From: Erythroxylum novogranatense
Taxonomy: Eukaryota; Streptophyta; Magnoliopsida; Malpighiales; Erythroxylaceae
DNA: 64,000 nucleotides
Direction: 5' to 3'
Assembly (NCBI GenBank): GCA_029891385.1
Contig: CM057225.1
Location: 8,374,560 to 8,438,559, forward strand
Made by a program: the position numbers and the translations under genes. Each line of letters starts with the position of its first letter. Within the stretch, counting starts at the first letter, position 1. Shown here piece after piece: positions 10,761 to 21,697 of this stretch. The notes below the pieces were generated by a model. That model ran no database searches. It saw only the letters and a list, made by a program, of their open reading frames with translations, and had not been told where the DNA came from.

Positions 10761-10765
10761 TCTGA

Positions 10766-11200
10766 GTGAAGAATGTCAAGAGTTTTGAGGAACTCAAGCA
10801 TAGATTAACGAGCGCTCCAATCCTAATCCTGCCCAATGGAGATCAAGGGTATACAGTGTATAGTGATGCTTCGAGAAAAGGCTTAGGTTGTGTGTTAATG
10901 CGTAATCTACGAGTGATAGCCTATGCTTCACGACAGTTGAAGCCATATGAGTTGAATTATCCTACTCATGATTTAGAGCTAGCAGCAGTAATTTTTGCCC
11001 TGAAAATTTGGAGACATTATTTGTATGGGGTGCAGACTAGGATCTTCACGGATCACAAGAGTCTTAAGTATTTATCGAGCGTAAAGAGCTTAATTTGAGG
11101 CGAGAAGGTGGATTGAGTTACTTAAGGACTACGATTTGATGATCGAGTACCATCCGTGCAAGGCAAATGTAGTAGCGGATGCATTGAGTAGGAAGTCATC
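10766..11200 (+). pseudogene. pol: RNase H region of LTR-T element
   Basis: RNase H removes RNA from the RNA:DNA hybrid. An open frame of 110 codons gives [12 protein letters not shown], then [14 protein letters not shown] with the first catalytic Asp, [38 protein letters not shown] with the catalytic Glu, and [10 protein letters not shown] with the next Asp. It stops at about 11096; the continuation ([20 protein letters not shown] text) lies in another frame at 11145-11195. All catalytic residues can be seen. Confidence 0.88.
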
Positions 11201-11224
11201 CGTAGCCCATGTCCAGCGGTTTAC

Positions 11225-12240
11225 TTGCCTTTTGTTGAACAGATGGCTAAGCTTAAGATAAGCTTGAAGCAGGATAAGTCAGAATGCATTCTTGCTCAAT
11301 TCAGGGTGAGGCCGATACTTAGAGAGAAAGTCAAGGAGTTGCAGGAGCAGGATGCAGAATTGAGTAAGCTTCGTGAGGAAATCCAGAATGGCAAGCAGTC
11401 TGAAGTGGTAGTGAGAGATGACGGACTTATGGTAGTCGGAAGCAGATTGTGTATTTCGAATGTTAAGGAAGTCAAGGATGAGATCTTGGATGAGGCACAT
11501 AACGCGCCTTATTCCATGCACCCAGCAGCACTGTGGATGTACAGGACTTCAAGGGCATTTCGTGGAAAGGCATGAAGAGGGATGTAGCAGAGTATGTGAG
11601 CAGATGTCTAGTGTATCAGCAGGTCAAGGCTGAACACCAGGCACCTTCAGGCTTGTTAAGGCCATTGTCCATTCCTGAATGGAAGTGGCAAAGGATCACT
11701 ATGGATTTTCTGATAGGTTTACCCAGAACTAGTAGGAAGCATGATGCCATTTGGGTTATTGTAGATCGGTTAACTAAGTCAGCCCATTTTCTGGCAATTA
11801 AGCAGACAGATTCGTTGCAGGTGTTAGCAAGGAAATACATTGATGAGGTAGTAAGGTTACATGGAGTTCCAGATTCCATAGTATCCGACAGGGATCCTCG
11901 ATTTACGTCAAGATTCTGGAGTAGTTTGCAGGAAGCTCTAGGGACTAAGTTGAAGTTTCAAAGACAACATTTCATCCTCGACGGATGGTCACCGAGAGGA
12001 CCATTCGAGACCCTAGAGGAATGCTCAGAAGCGTGGTCATGGACTTCAAAGGAGCATGGGATGAACATTTTCCATTGGTCGAATTTGCCTATAACAATTG
12101 CACTATTCGAGCATTCAGATGGCTCCTTATGAAGTTGCCAGGCGGCGAAGATGCAGGACTTCAATATGTTGGGATGAAGAAGGTGAAAGGAAACCTGGTA
12201 GGACCGTAATTGGTTCAGATGACAATGAATAAGGTTAGTT
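11225..12240 (+). pseudogene. pol: Integrase region of LTR-T element (frameshifted)
   Basis: Integrase joins the cDNA to host DNA. An HHCC-type zinc module is split: APYSMHP at about 11505 and YVSRCLVYQQVK at about 11590, where the second Cys of CLVC is Tyr. The core shows KWQRITMDFLIGLP (first Asp), VRLHGVPDSIVSDRDPRFTSRFW (second Asp) in one 199-codon frame, then a frame change near 11960; the catalytic Glu lies in ERTI in the next frame (about 11990), followed by WDEHFPLVEFAYNN. At least three frameshifts interrupt the domain. Confidence 0.87.
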
Positions 12241-12279
12241 TGATCAAGCGGTGCTTAAGACAAACTTCAGATAGAATGA

Positions 12280-12736
12280 AGAGTTATGCAGATGCTCACA
12301 GAAGGAGATGGAGTACGTAATAGGTGACAAAGTATTCTCAAGACGTCTCCATGGAAGGGAGTCATGAGGTTTGGCAAGAAAGGCAAGTTAAGTCCTCAGA
12401 TGTGGGTCCGTATGAGATTCTAGAGAGGATCAGCCGTTAGCTTACTGAGTTAGCATTGCTTCTAGAGTTGTCTCGGATCCATGATGTTTTTCATGTTTCC
12501 ATGTTGAGAAGGTACAGATCGATCCTTCTCACATTATTCGCACCTCGAGAGGTTCAACTAAGTGATGATCCGAGCATGAGGAGATGCCATGGCAATTCGG
12601 ATAGCAAGGAGAAAGTTCTCGTGAACAAGACAATTCAACTAGTTAAAGTCCTTTCGAGGAATCATGCAATGAAGAGGCGTGGGAACCTTTGGATGCAATG
12701 AAGGAGAAGTATCCACACCTCTTCAATGGATCGTAA
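12280..12736 (+). pseudogene. pol: Integrase tail and chromodomain-like C-terminus
   Basis: The GPY-type region and chromodomain tail are present in pieces: LSRIHDVFHVSMLRRY (about 12465-12515), NKTIQLVKVLSRNHA (about 12625-12670), and finally MKEKYPHLFNGS ending at the stop codon 12734-12736. In chromoviruses this tail binds modified histone tails and steers insertion to heterochromatin. At least three frame changes are visible. The stop lies about 25 bases before the polypurine tract. Confidence 0.8.
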
Positions 12737-12760
12737 GAATTTCGAGGACGAAATTTCTTA

Positions 12761-12772
12761 AGGGGGGAGAAA
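12761..12772 (+). other. Polypurine tract of LTR-T element
   Basis: AGGGGGGAGAAA abuts the 3' LTR start at 12773. The polypurine tract primes plus-strand DNA synthesis. It follows the conserved chromovirus text TTTCGAGGACGAAATTTCTT. Confidence 0.92.
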
Positions 12773-15700
12773 TGTTAGCCCCAAAATTTTTTTTTAAAAT
12801 TAAGCATGATTAGATTAATTGAGTAAGTTATGTTAGCATAAATTGAGTTGATATTAATTAATGTGTGATAGCATTAATCAGTTAGGTGGTGAATTAATGA
12901 AATTAAATGTGTTAGTTGGGCCTTAATGAGTTAGGAAAGGAAGAGAGAATATGATGGGCTTAAAGAATTAGTGGGCTTGAGAAGTTTATAGAGGAAAATA
13001 AGAAGGGAGGAAGGAGAAGTGAATGGGCTTTGGGCCTATGGGCTTAAGTAAGTAATAAGGAGTATAAAAAGAAGAGAAGTTAAGTGAATTAGTAGGAGAA
13101 AAGAAGAGGAATACGAAAATTAAAGGGAGAAGAGGGAGAAGTCGTGGAAGGAGGAAAGGAGAAGGAGAAAAAGAGAAAAGCATGGCTAGGGTTTGAGATC
13201 CCAAGAGTTCAAGTGAGAGTTTGAAGAAAGTTCAAGAAGGAAAAGTGTAGAGGAGGAGCTAAGCTACATCTTGAGCCAAGAAACTCTTTGGTTGAGTCAA
13301 GAATCAAGGTAAGTCATGATCTCAAGTGTTATCTTTTAGTTGGGTTATGGTGTAGAAAGCTTAGAAATGAAGTGGGTTTAGTGATTTTAAAGTTGATTTC
13401 ATGAAAGGGGTTATGTAGAATTTTAATTGAATTTATGTTGAAATGGGTTCTTGTTTCTCTTGAAGTAGAGCAAGAGAGAGGAGAAGAGCAAGGAGAAGAG
13501 CACTCCTAAGCAAGGATTAAGCAAGTTATAAGGTGGGTTTCATTTTTATCTTTATGTTAGTAAGTTCTAAATACTATCTCAACTAAGGAAAATTAATGTT
13601 TTTCAATTACCTTGGGTTGAGCATTGATTGAGCTTTGGTTGTGTATTAATTGATTTATGATTGCCATTATGTGAGAGTTTGATTAGTATATGACATTGCT
13701 TGCTTTTGCTTGACAAGTTCATGAATTGAATGAGCATGAATATTAGTGAAATCATGAAAGGTGATTTAAGCATGAAATACAATTTTCAAGAATCAGCTAT
13801 TTGGATGCATGAAAAATCCAATTTCAGAAATCAGCCAGCGGACAAGAACAGTCCAGATTTTAATGCATGAATTTGTGTTATGTGGGTACTTAAGTCCACC
13901 CAGCAAAGTCACGTGCACGTTGACCAGTATAGGTTTCGCCCGCATGCCCGATTGTGGCATAGGATGTTCCTTTTTGGACTCCTCAAAGATACGACTACAC
14001 TCGTAGTTCGTCGATTATTGTGGACTTATGAACCATCAGCTATGTGTCTATGTGTAGCATGTATGTGCCAGAATGAAAGATGCATTAATCATGAAAGTTA
14101 TGCTTTTAGCTTGATGAAATTATGAGAATGCAAGTTGTATTAATGTTTGATGAGAAAATTGCTAACAGTATGAATAATGAATAGATTCAGCTTATTTGCA
14201 TAAATATAAACATGTTACCCACGAGCTTAAAGCTCACCCTCCAATCCCATCCCATCTCCAGTGAGGAGCACGAGATCGACCATCGAGCTTAAAGGCATTA
14301 CTCCGTAAATGATGATTTTGTATTTTCAAGATAGCTTTTGTAAATCAATGCTTTAGATGCAATTTGGGCAAGTTTACTTTTGCAAGTTGTATTTTGATTT
14401 TGGATGCAAGTGGCTTAAAATGCCTCTAAAGCCTTGTAATAACTCATATTTTTCATATGAAAGCAAGAATGTTAAGTTCTAATGTATTTCGTGAAATCCA
14501 TGTATGTTTTAAAACAATTGCATCATTGTATAGTTTGGATATGGTTAGAATGCTAAGAGTGTGGTTGTTGCCTTGAATTGCATTTGGAGATGATTTTGGG
14601 ATTGAGTTATGTTATATGAGGTTGCATGTTGAGTTTTATGCAGGTGGAAGCATTAGGATTGCAAATTGGTTAGTTGCATTTTCAAGGGAAGTGCTGTCAA
14701 ATTTTCCTAAAATTTGACAGAATTTCGCTTCAGTTTTAGACCCTCTTAGGGCTTGATTCAGTTTTACCTTGATTAATGATGTAATTAGCTTTTGCATCCT
14801 TCATGAGAGTTGTAGAGAATCTTGTTATCTTTCCACAGAGGTATAGTATGCACATGTTGGAGTTAGGATTAAGAAGTTATGAGTTTTGAAAGACGCTAGT
14901 GTCAAGTGGTTTGAAGTTGGCTAGATGAGGAGAGGATTTGAAGTTTTGAAGAAAGGCGTGTCCGTTAACGGACACGAATGTCCGTGAAACGGACAGCCTC
15001 GGTGCCAAACACCCTTACCCTGCCCATGTCCGCTTAACGGACATTTATAACCAATTGGTACGCTTTCACCCGAACGTGTCCGTTAAATGGACATGTGTGT
15101 CCGTTTAACGGACAGCTACTTGAAAAAGTGCAAATTGGACAATGTTAGAGACCGAATCTCGTTTTTTGGTCTTCATAAGAGTTGTAGATCTAGATGTATA
15201 ATTTCAAATGGTGAAAGAAAGAACATAATCAGACATCTAGATAAAAAGTTATGGCAATCTCTCCAAAAGAGTTTCAATTTGATTTTAGAAGTGAGCATGG
15301 TCTATTGTTTTGGGTATAAATCTCTCATCCGACCTCCAATTGAGGTGAGGCTTGAACCATTGGATTTATAAGATATATATTTTTATTTCTACAAAAATTG
15401 GTATCATTTGGAGTTAAATTGAGGAAGTTCACATTAAAGGAAGTGAGAGGCCGGTTAAGAGAGCATGTATCAGGTGTGAACTCTTTTAGGTTTTTGGAGT
15501 GTATCTTGAGTTATATAACTCCGATTAAGGCGATTCTTGCCTCTATGTGAACGTGAGGCTTTAAGATATTTTTGATATGAACAAGTCAAAATGTGATTAC
15601 AATGTTTAGGTAGTGTCGCGCATCACTTTTATGGAACAATGATACAAAGACCGCAATGTTATAAGCGCAAGGTTTGTGAATACGGAAGTGGGCTCCGGAG

Positions 15701-15850
15701 CGGGTCCAATATCTTGTGGTATCAAAGCAAGTGTGACAGTGGTGAGTCTAAGCAGTTGGGTCCTGGATCCAACAACTGTGGTATCAGAGCAAAAGCAAGA
15801 GTGTTAAGTTATAAGCAGTTGGGGTCCGGTCTACGGATCGGGTTCCGACA
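12773..15850 (+). repeat. 3' LTR of LTR-T gypsy element
   Basis: This 3078 bp LTR starts TGTTAGCCCC and ends GGGTTCCGACA, followed by the duplication GTCAA. TATAAAAA is at 13063-13070, GTAAGT at 13309-13314, hairpin GAGCTTAAAGCTC at 14223-14235 with CAG at 14259-14261, the palindromic island at 14957-15116, and enclosed primer-site words at 15717 and 15779. It lacks about 165 bp that the 5' LTR has near 6735-6900 and has scattered small indels. Long AT-rich runs are identical between the copies. Confidence 0.92.
14957..15116. repeat. Palindromic island, 3' LTR copy
   Basis: Five TGTCCGTTAACGGACA-type palindromes correspond to those at 7099-7262. Some arms have changed on one side only (for example GTCCGTGAAACGGAC and GTCCGTTAAATGGAC), which weakens the hairpins. 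The module cores flanking it are 372 bp apart (14800 and 15172), twice the usual spacing, so the island takes one slot. Confidence 0.85.
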
Positions 15851-15855
15851 GTCAA

Positions 15856-16981
15856 ACTGGTATTGTGAAGTTTTTAGGGACATGAAATTGACGCATAGTT
15901 CAGACTGATTGAGAACATAACAATTGTTGTATGGGTAATACCAATGGAACAGTGTTGATGAGTAAAATGAATTTGTAATGGGGATTACGAAAATCCAAGT
16001 AAAAGAGCAATGATTTGAGTAGATCGAGGCTATTAGAATCCTACGAGATTAGTGTTTTAATTCTAAGGGGATGTGATATGATAAATGACAATTGAAATGC
16101 TCCGAAGTGTACTGCCTCGGCCAAAATGTATAGATGGAGACAAGGTAAGGGAAACTAAATTCGCGATGAAATGACCTCTATGTGATACGTTTGATTATGA
16201 TAAATTGGATTAGACTGCAATGTGATTTTGTGACTGTATGATATTGTGTATACTTTGATAAATGGGTTTTAGTGACAATGTGAATTGTGATACATTGAGC
16301 ATGTGCATTATATATATGTATATGACTGAATGTGGGCCGAGAAAAAGGTGAAACGCCTTAAAATTGTGATAACGAATTCCATAATTGGTTAATAAATAAT
16401 GGTCGTGACTGGAGCTACCCCGATGTTCTCTTATCCCTATCGCGAAGGGCAAGAGTGTATACCCGTAGGGCTCTCCTACTTGCCTAAAATGCGATTATCA
16501 CATCGAACCGAGCCTTGAGCTCGAGGAGTCATCGTGATACCCAGAGGGCTCTCCTACTCCCTAAGTGTGTCTGAATTTCACATCGTTAAGCCACCATAAC
16601 TCGAAAGGAAGGGCGATAATGGGGAAAAGTTCATGAATGCGACTTTATGTGTGAATGTGGGAAAAAGGTGTTAATACTGTTTATGCTATTCGATAAGCGT
16701 TATATAGTGATATTGAATGTGAAAAAATTTTCAATGCACGAGATAATTTGATTCAGGTGTGATTAGATCGGTAAGACAGCTTAAAACCTAAAAGATGATT
16801 CGATCCAAAATGTTACATAGGATGATTAGGAAATATTGTTATAATCGATATAAGTGTTATTGATAATTGAAAGTGATGAATTGAAAATGAAAATCGAAAG
16901 GCAATGATCAAAAGACTCTCTTGCCTTCTTGATTATCAGATATGAAATTTCGAGGACTAAATTTTTATTAGGAGGGTGAAT
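15856..16981 (+). mobile_element. Noncoding interior of outer LTR element, right part
   Basis: This resumes the interior interrupted at 4768. There is no open frame beyond about 80 codons and no pol motif. At 16388-16640 is a hairpin-rich GC block beginning GTCGTGACTGGAGC, with two GGGCTCTCCTACT words about 105 bp apart and GAGCCTTGAGCTC-type inverted repeats; it resembles the multi-hairpin region of LTR-A LTRs. The end keeps chromovirus-like text (GAAATTTCGAGGACTAAATT) before the polypurine tract at 16967-16981, showing descent from an autonomous gypsy element. Confidence 0.7.
16967..16981 (+). other. Polypurine tract of outer element
   Basis: ATTAGGAGGGTGAAT directly precedes the LTR start TGTAACATCCC at 16982. 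It corresponds to ATAAGGAGGGGAAT before the LTR at 59817 and, on the minus strand, to TAGGAAGGGAGAAT beside 49597. Confidence 0.85.
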
Positions 16982-17451
16982 TGTAACATCCCGCTATCGT
17001 TAGCAAGGTATTTTGGTAATTGGGATGGACTGATAGGTTTCATTGCATTTACCGATTGAACATGCTATCGCCTCGATCATGTAGAAAACAGTTTCTTGCA
17101 TATGCATTCATGATTTTCTGGCATTTTATTGTGAGTATGAATTGATTGGATTGCAAACCGAAACCGATCGAATCGATCGGATTAGGATTGATTAATCGAG
17201 AATTGGGAGTAAGTCAGTTCGAATGACTGATTTGGAATAGTCTAGGTGTAATTGATAATTGATAGTGGCTTATAGGAAATTTTTGGGAAATTCGGGAGAA
17301 AATACCCGGACCGGAAATTTTGGAGTGACAGATCGATCGATGTGATAAGATCGAAAGAATTGTCCAATGGCGATGGAAAAATTAGAGTTTTACTGTTAGG
17401 AATTAAAATGTTGAGCCAACTGAAATTTGGACTGATTTGGAGACCTATGTC

Positions 17452-17459
17452 TATAAATA
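17452..17459 (+). promoter_or_regulatory. TATA box of LTR-A 3' LTR
   Basis: TATAAATA lies 470 bp into the LTR, followed by a CT-rich tract (17500-17545) and a donor-like GGTAAGT at 17646-17652. It matches the minus-strand copy at 824. Confidence 0.6.
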
Positions 17460-17784
17460 GGTAGGTTTGAGAAATTGGGAATTTTACCTAAGGCATTATC
17501 GCATTCTCCTTCTCTTCTCTACGGCGATCTCCAATTCCTTCCTCATTATTGTGATTGATGAAGGTTGAGAAGGATTGAGAGTGGATTAATCGTTGATTTG
17601 AGAAAGTTTTAGGGTTACGGTGATTTGTGATTTTGATCTTCGATTGGTAAGTTTTTATGGCTTTAATGTTGTTATTACTGGTTGTTTGAGCATTTATGGC
17701 ATGTATTGGGTTAGATTGAGTAGTTAGGGTGTTAAATGTTGAGTTTTAATAGCATTTATGGCGGAAAATCGATCGGAGAAGAAG

Positions 17785-18010
17785 GTGGCGCAATAGCACG
17801 TCGCGACGTCTAGCGTGCCTCGCCGCGGCAAGAAAATTTGGTGCTTGTCGCGACGAGCGCAAGCGGGACGCCGCGGCGAGCGCCTGGATGCACGTCTCGA
17901 CGAGCCTTCTGGCTTATGTCGCGATGAGTGGGAAAAGGACGCACGCCGCGGCGAGCGGCCCGTATACGTCGCGACGAGAGTCGCAAGGTCGCGGCGAAAG
18001 GGGCTTTTTG
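17785..18010. repeat. CG-rich palindromic island (3' LTR of outer element)
   Basis: Repeated CGTCGCGACG and CGCCGCGGCG words are spaced 15-25 bases apart, with up to three CpG in each word. The copy at 165-440 is related in reverse orientation, but unit number and spacers differ. The conserved CCTCCAATTGAGG phrase follows about 40 bases downstream. Confidence 0.85.
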
Positions 18011-19392
18011 ATTGAATGAGTGTTTGTTTATTGGGCATAACTTACGGTATAGACCTCCAATTGAGGTGATTCCTGAATCGTTATGAACTAGAGAAAGAGG
18101 TCTACAATTGAGGATAATTATGGGAATTGGAATTTATTTAAATGGTATTGATTCATAGAGAATAAGGTCAATTATGGTTCATAGTGTGACCTAAGTATTG
18201 AATTGAGACAATTGGAATTTTAATTGGGATTTTCAATAGAGGTTTTGACCCAATGGATGGGAATTGCTATAGGAGTATGAATTGAGGTAATTGAACTGAA
18301 TTTTAGGATTTGATCAATTATTGTCGATCAATTGAGCGTAAGAGTTGGAATGGGACATAAGAGTTCAAATTTTGGTTTTAGCCGGAAAATCGTGAACATG
18401 CATTGTATATAATTTCATGTAGACGATGCATCACTGAATTGTTTAATTGAGCATCTAGTAATGGGACCGTATTTTATCGTTATAGAGGCGTCGTTGGATC
18501 GTCATTCCACGGACATTGCTGGAACTTCCAAGCAAGAGTTCTTGGAAGTAACAGTGAGTAACCTAGTTGGTTTCTCAAATTCGACCGCCTAATTGCTCAA
18601 CGTGAAATTACTTGCCAATGTGAAATTGCATGATTATGAATTATACATGATCGAATGGCATGTTTCTACCGTATTGGATTCGACTCATCGTATTGGATTG
18701 GATTATCAGATGATACCGAGGAATGTAATATCGGGCTTTTATAGCCATACACCGAATTATCGAACATCGCATCGCATGCATAAATGCATGATCGATAATG
18801 GAAATGTGACCCAAGTGCTATTATCATTGAAAAGAGCCTCGAGCTCAAACATCAGACGACCGCCTCGAGCCCGAGGGAGAAATCTCACGCGCCCCCATCG
18901 AATAATCGATCGAGCACTTGGGCACAATATCAATAATCGAAAAGAGTCACATATGCATTGATACACATGAATGATTGTCAGATGACACCGATCGATTACG
19001 TGATGCCATGATTCATCAGAATTGGGATATGATATCGTAAACCGTTATAGACTATCGTAAATTGTTATATAATGATGTTAATTGAATATTATCGTGCGCA
19101 TATACGCAATTTATGAATGCATGATTTGAGTGAACCATCGATGATGGTTTTCACCGAGTTCGCAAACTCATCCAACATTGCAATTATTTTCAGATTGGCT
19201 AGTTCCCGTTAGACAAACGGAGTATGATTTCGCAAGCAAGTCGAGTTCGTGTCGATCGGCCTCATGTCTGCATTTGATTCTTTTTTATTTATGAATTGTA
19301 TTGTTATTTTAGAGGGCCCCAACTGATTAATATTGTATTGTGAATTGATTATTGAAATAGTGTTTGATTTAAAATGTTTCCATATCGCGGGC

Positions 19393-20077
19393 CCCAATTT
19401 GTGTTGGATGTCGTGGTATCACTCGCAAACGCACGCCGCAGTATAACTTGCAAACACCTACGGGTGGGGTGTGGGGTCCAACATTAAAACTCCCGATATC
19501 GAAAAATATCAAACTTTATGGCGACAGAAAGATCTCAACAGAAACTACAAGTTTCATGAAAATCTTTTTCTCAAATTTTACCTAAATCAAAAAGTCAACT
19601 CTCTATGACCAAAAGTCAAACTTTCTCAATTCTTCATATTCTCACTCTTTCACTATTTATTTCATACTCTTCAACTCCATTTCAATCAACTCATTCACTT
19701 TAACTTTTCTAATAAATTTCATAATACCACACAACATTTACTCAGAACCTCACATCAATTTCATTAAATTCAAAAACACCCATTTCATGTATTAACCTCA
19801 ACCTATCATCTTAATTTGTTCCAATTACCATTGTTCACATCAAACCTTAAATATAATCATTCAAATTCATGAATTTTCTCTTCCTTTTACACATGACTAA
19901 GTCACCTCAATTTCCTCGTTTAATGTCAAATTACAATTCACAAATCTGAGAAAAGTTCGGGGCCCGACATTAAAAGGCGTCTTTTAATGTTGGACCCCAC
20001 ACCCTACCCGTAGGTGTTTGCAGGTTATACTGCGGCGTGTATTTGCGGGTGATACCGCGACATCCAACACAAATTGG
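19393..20077. mobile_element. Inverted-repeat (foldback-like) composite holding an LTR-B fragment
   Basis: Two arms of about 96 bp, 19393-19489 and 19982-20077, are near-perfect reverse complements (outer ends CCAATTTGTGTTGGATGTCG). Each arm is also bounded by TGTTGG and CCAACA. Between them, 19490-19970 is the reverse complement of the first ~390 bp of an LTR-B LTR (compare 21698-22090). The composite interrupts the LTR-A 3' LTR. I cannot settle a target duplication because the flanks are AATT-rich, and no transposase is present. It may be a non-autonomous DNA transposon that captured LTR sequence or a rearrangement product. Confidence 0.6.
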
Positions 20078-20083
20078 TATTGT

Positions 20084-20165
20084 CCTCTTTGGTCAGGATT
20101 CGAACCCTTGACCTCAAGGTTTTGTTGCTTCTAAGAACACGCCTCTTACCATTGAGCCTTCAGTG
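20084..20165 (-). repeat. tRNA-like pol III promoter, possible SINE head
   Basis: On the minus strand an A-box-like TGGTAAGAGGCG is followed about 33 bases later by a perfect B box, GGTTCGAATCC. This spacing and the GGCTCAATGGTAAGAG start are those of tRNA-derived plant SINEs. There is no clear tRNA fold, SINE body or A-tail; on the minus strand the text runs straight into the inverted-repeat arm. It could also be a tRNA pseudogene. Confidence 0.45.
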
Positions 20166-21044
20166 AGATTAAATGAGTGGTTTTATGTAAGTATTATGAA
20201 ATAAAGGTATTTGTGCTTTGAAGAAATTCATGAGAAAAAGAATTATTGGGTTTTGATTATTTTGATTTTTGTGGAGATTGTATAGTTTATGAACGTTCAA
20301 GTGGATGAGAATGATTGAAGTGTTTAGAACTAAGATTGCGTTTGTTTCTGCTGAGATCTCGGACGGAGGGTCCGGTGGATTTGATGATTGAATGATTGAT
20401 TGGGATATGTTTTAGAAGTGTATTTTGAACACTTTGCAGGTTTGGGTTAGTAAGAATGCAGTCGTTATGCTGTCGAATTTTTGTAAACTGATTGAGTAAA
20501 GAAATAATATTGTGATTAATTAGATTCTTCTTATTCGTGATTGACGGATTGAAACTTTGTATAAGATTGAAAAAGACATTTGGGATTTGTATGGATATAT
20601 AAGAATATGATCAAGTATTAAGTTTTGTATGAGGATAAATTTCCAAAAGTGGGAATGAATTGTATTTGATTTGCATTAGTTTGAATAAAGATGAATATAA
20701 GAAAAAGAAAAAAATTTATACCAGATTTGGAATGTCTTAGTGTTTCCAACACGATCATTTGTTTTCTCTGTTCTTTGTTTTCGGATGTTGGATCCGCTTT
20801 GTTACGCATTGATTCCGATTCTGATTTGCATTTCGATTCCCTGTCGCTTCTTTCACTTTCGTTCGTTTCATTTCGGATCCATTTGGTTAATTTTCATTCT
20901 ACCTTCGATTTGTATTCGTTTCGCTTTGCTATTTTTGCTTTCGTTTTGATCCGATTCGCTTTTGACTTCGATAAGTCTTTGTTTCATTTCCGTTTTGTGT
21001 TCTGTTTTCAGGTTGGGATCCGGTCTCCGGATCAGGTCCCAACA
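20165..21044 (+). repeat. LTR-B 3' portion (5' truncated)
   Basis: This matches the last ~800 bp of the complete LTR-B at 21698-26229. Shared text includes CTAAGATT-GCGTTTGTTT, TGAGATC-CGGACGGAGGG, the stretch rich in TTCG/CGTTT words, and the end GGATCCGG...GGTCCCAACA at 21044. The left limit is uncertain because similarity fades before 20300. What follows is not a primer site, so this is a fragment or truncated solo LTR. Confidence 0.75.
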
Positions 21045-21697
21045 TATTGTCTAAGAAAACAAAGGGGAAAAACTAAATTGGCAAAAGTTAATATTGTAGT
21101 CCACCTACTAAACTATATCTTCTATTTCCCTATGTTTTCAATTGTTGCATAAAGCAGAAGGTTTCCAACTTATCTTCCCTTCTTTCTTTCCCTTGATATT
21201 ACTTCATTTTTTTCAGAATGGGCAAGAAAGAAACATGTCATCAACTCAATGAGAAAAATGAAGTTGTGCTGGAGCTTCTAAGGAAACCAACTTCTCTCTC
21301 GTTGAAGTAGGTTGGGGTTTTGTGTGTTTTCACCATTAATACCTAGTTTTATTTCATGGTTCAAAATTCAAGTTTTCTGTGTTTTTGCTTCATTTCTCCA
21401 TCGTAATCATTCGTTTTTTGCTACTTCTTAGTCTTCTATTTTTCATAATCATTCTTTTTCCTTTTTGATCATAATTAACCATGAGTTCAAAATAAAGAAC
21501 AAACATTAGCTCAGAATCTATCAATCACTGTATTTTTTGGTTACTTTTTGTTTTCTGATTCTTGTTTTGGAATACTATAAACTTTATGTAGCTAGTTACG
21601 ATGAAGAATCAAGGACTTTTTTAGTTACTTTCAACTCTGCCATTTCCCTCTTATATCACTTTCTACATTTTTTTCAAAATGAAGGAATAAAGGAAAT
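21045..21697. other. Unassigned AT-rich sequence between LTR-B copies
   Basis: I see no repeat terminus or coding domain I can name. A 30-codon frame starts at the ATG near 21219 (MGKKETCHQLNEKNEVVLEL...) and ends at a TAG followed by GTTGGGG; it might be an exon remnant, but I do not recognise it. Bases 21693-21697 (GAAAT) are the left target duplication of the next solo LTR. Confidence 0.4.

Larger units (their letters stand above)
4769..15850 (+). mobile_element. Complete nested Ty3/gypsy chromovirus (LTR-T), Tekay/Del-like
   Basis: The element is bounded by TGTTAGCCCC...CACA LTRs and flanked by a perfect 5-bp duplication, GTCAA, at 4764-4768 and 15851-15855. It contains, in order, gag with a zinc knuckle, retropepsin, reverse transcriptase, RNase H, integrase and a chromodomain-like tail, then a polypurine tract; this order is Ty3/gypsy. 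The C-terminal region (NKTIQLVKVL, MKEKYPHLF) and LTRs of about 3.1 kb fit the Tekay/Del chromovirus clade as I know it. All coding domains carry frameshifts or stops, so it is not autonomous as written. It sits inside the interior of the outer element. Confidence 0.93.
16982..19393 (+). repeat. 3' LTR of outer element (LTR-A), truncated
   Basis: The LTR starts TGTAACATCCC and contains TATAAATA at 17452, a pyrimidine-rich leader, GTAAGT at 17647, the CG-rich island at 17785-18010, the conserved phrase (CCTCCAATTGAGGTGATTCCTG) near 18050, the hairpin region near 18830-18930, and the triple-hairpin block at 19130-19210 with CAG at 19191-19193. It is cut at GCGGGCCCCAA, about 170 bp before the end seen in the 5' copy (1964), where the inverted-repeat composite begins. 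Confidence 0.88.

Noticed and set aside
20084..20165. Genuine tRNA gene on the minus strand
   Set aside because: A and B boxes are present, but no acceptor stem or anticodon arm can be drawn; kept only as a tRNA-like/SINE-like promoter.
20690..21152. 153-codon Phe/Ser-rich frame, similar to 25745-26236
   Set aside because: Both lie in the TTCG/CGTTT-rich 3' end of LTR-B. The frame crosses the LTR end at 21044 and is not conserved codon by codon between the copies.
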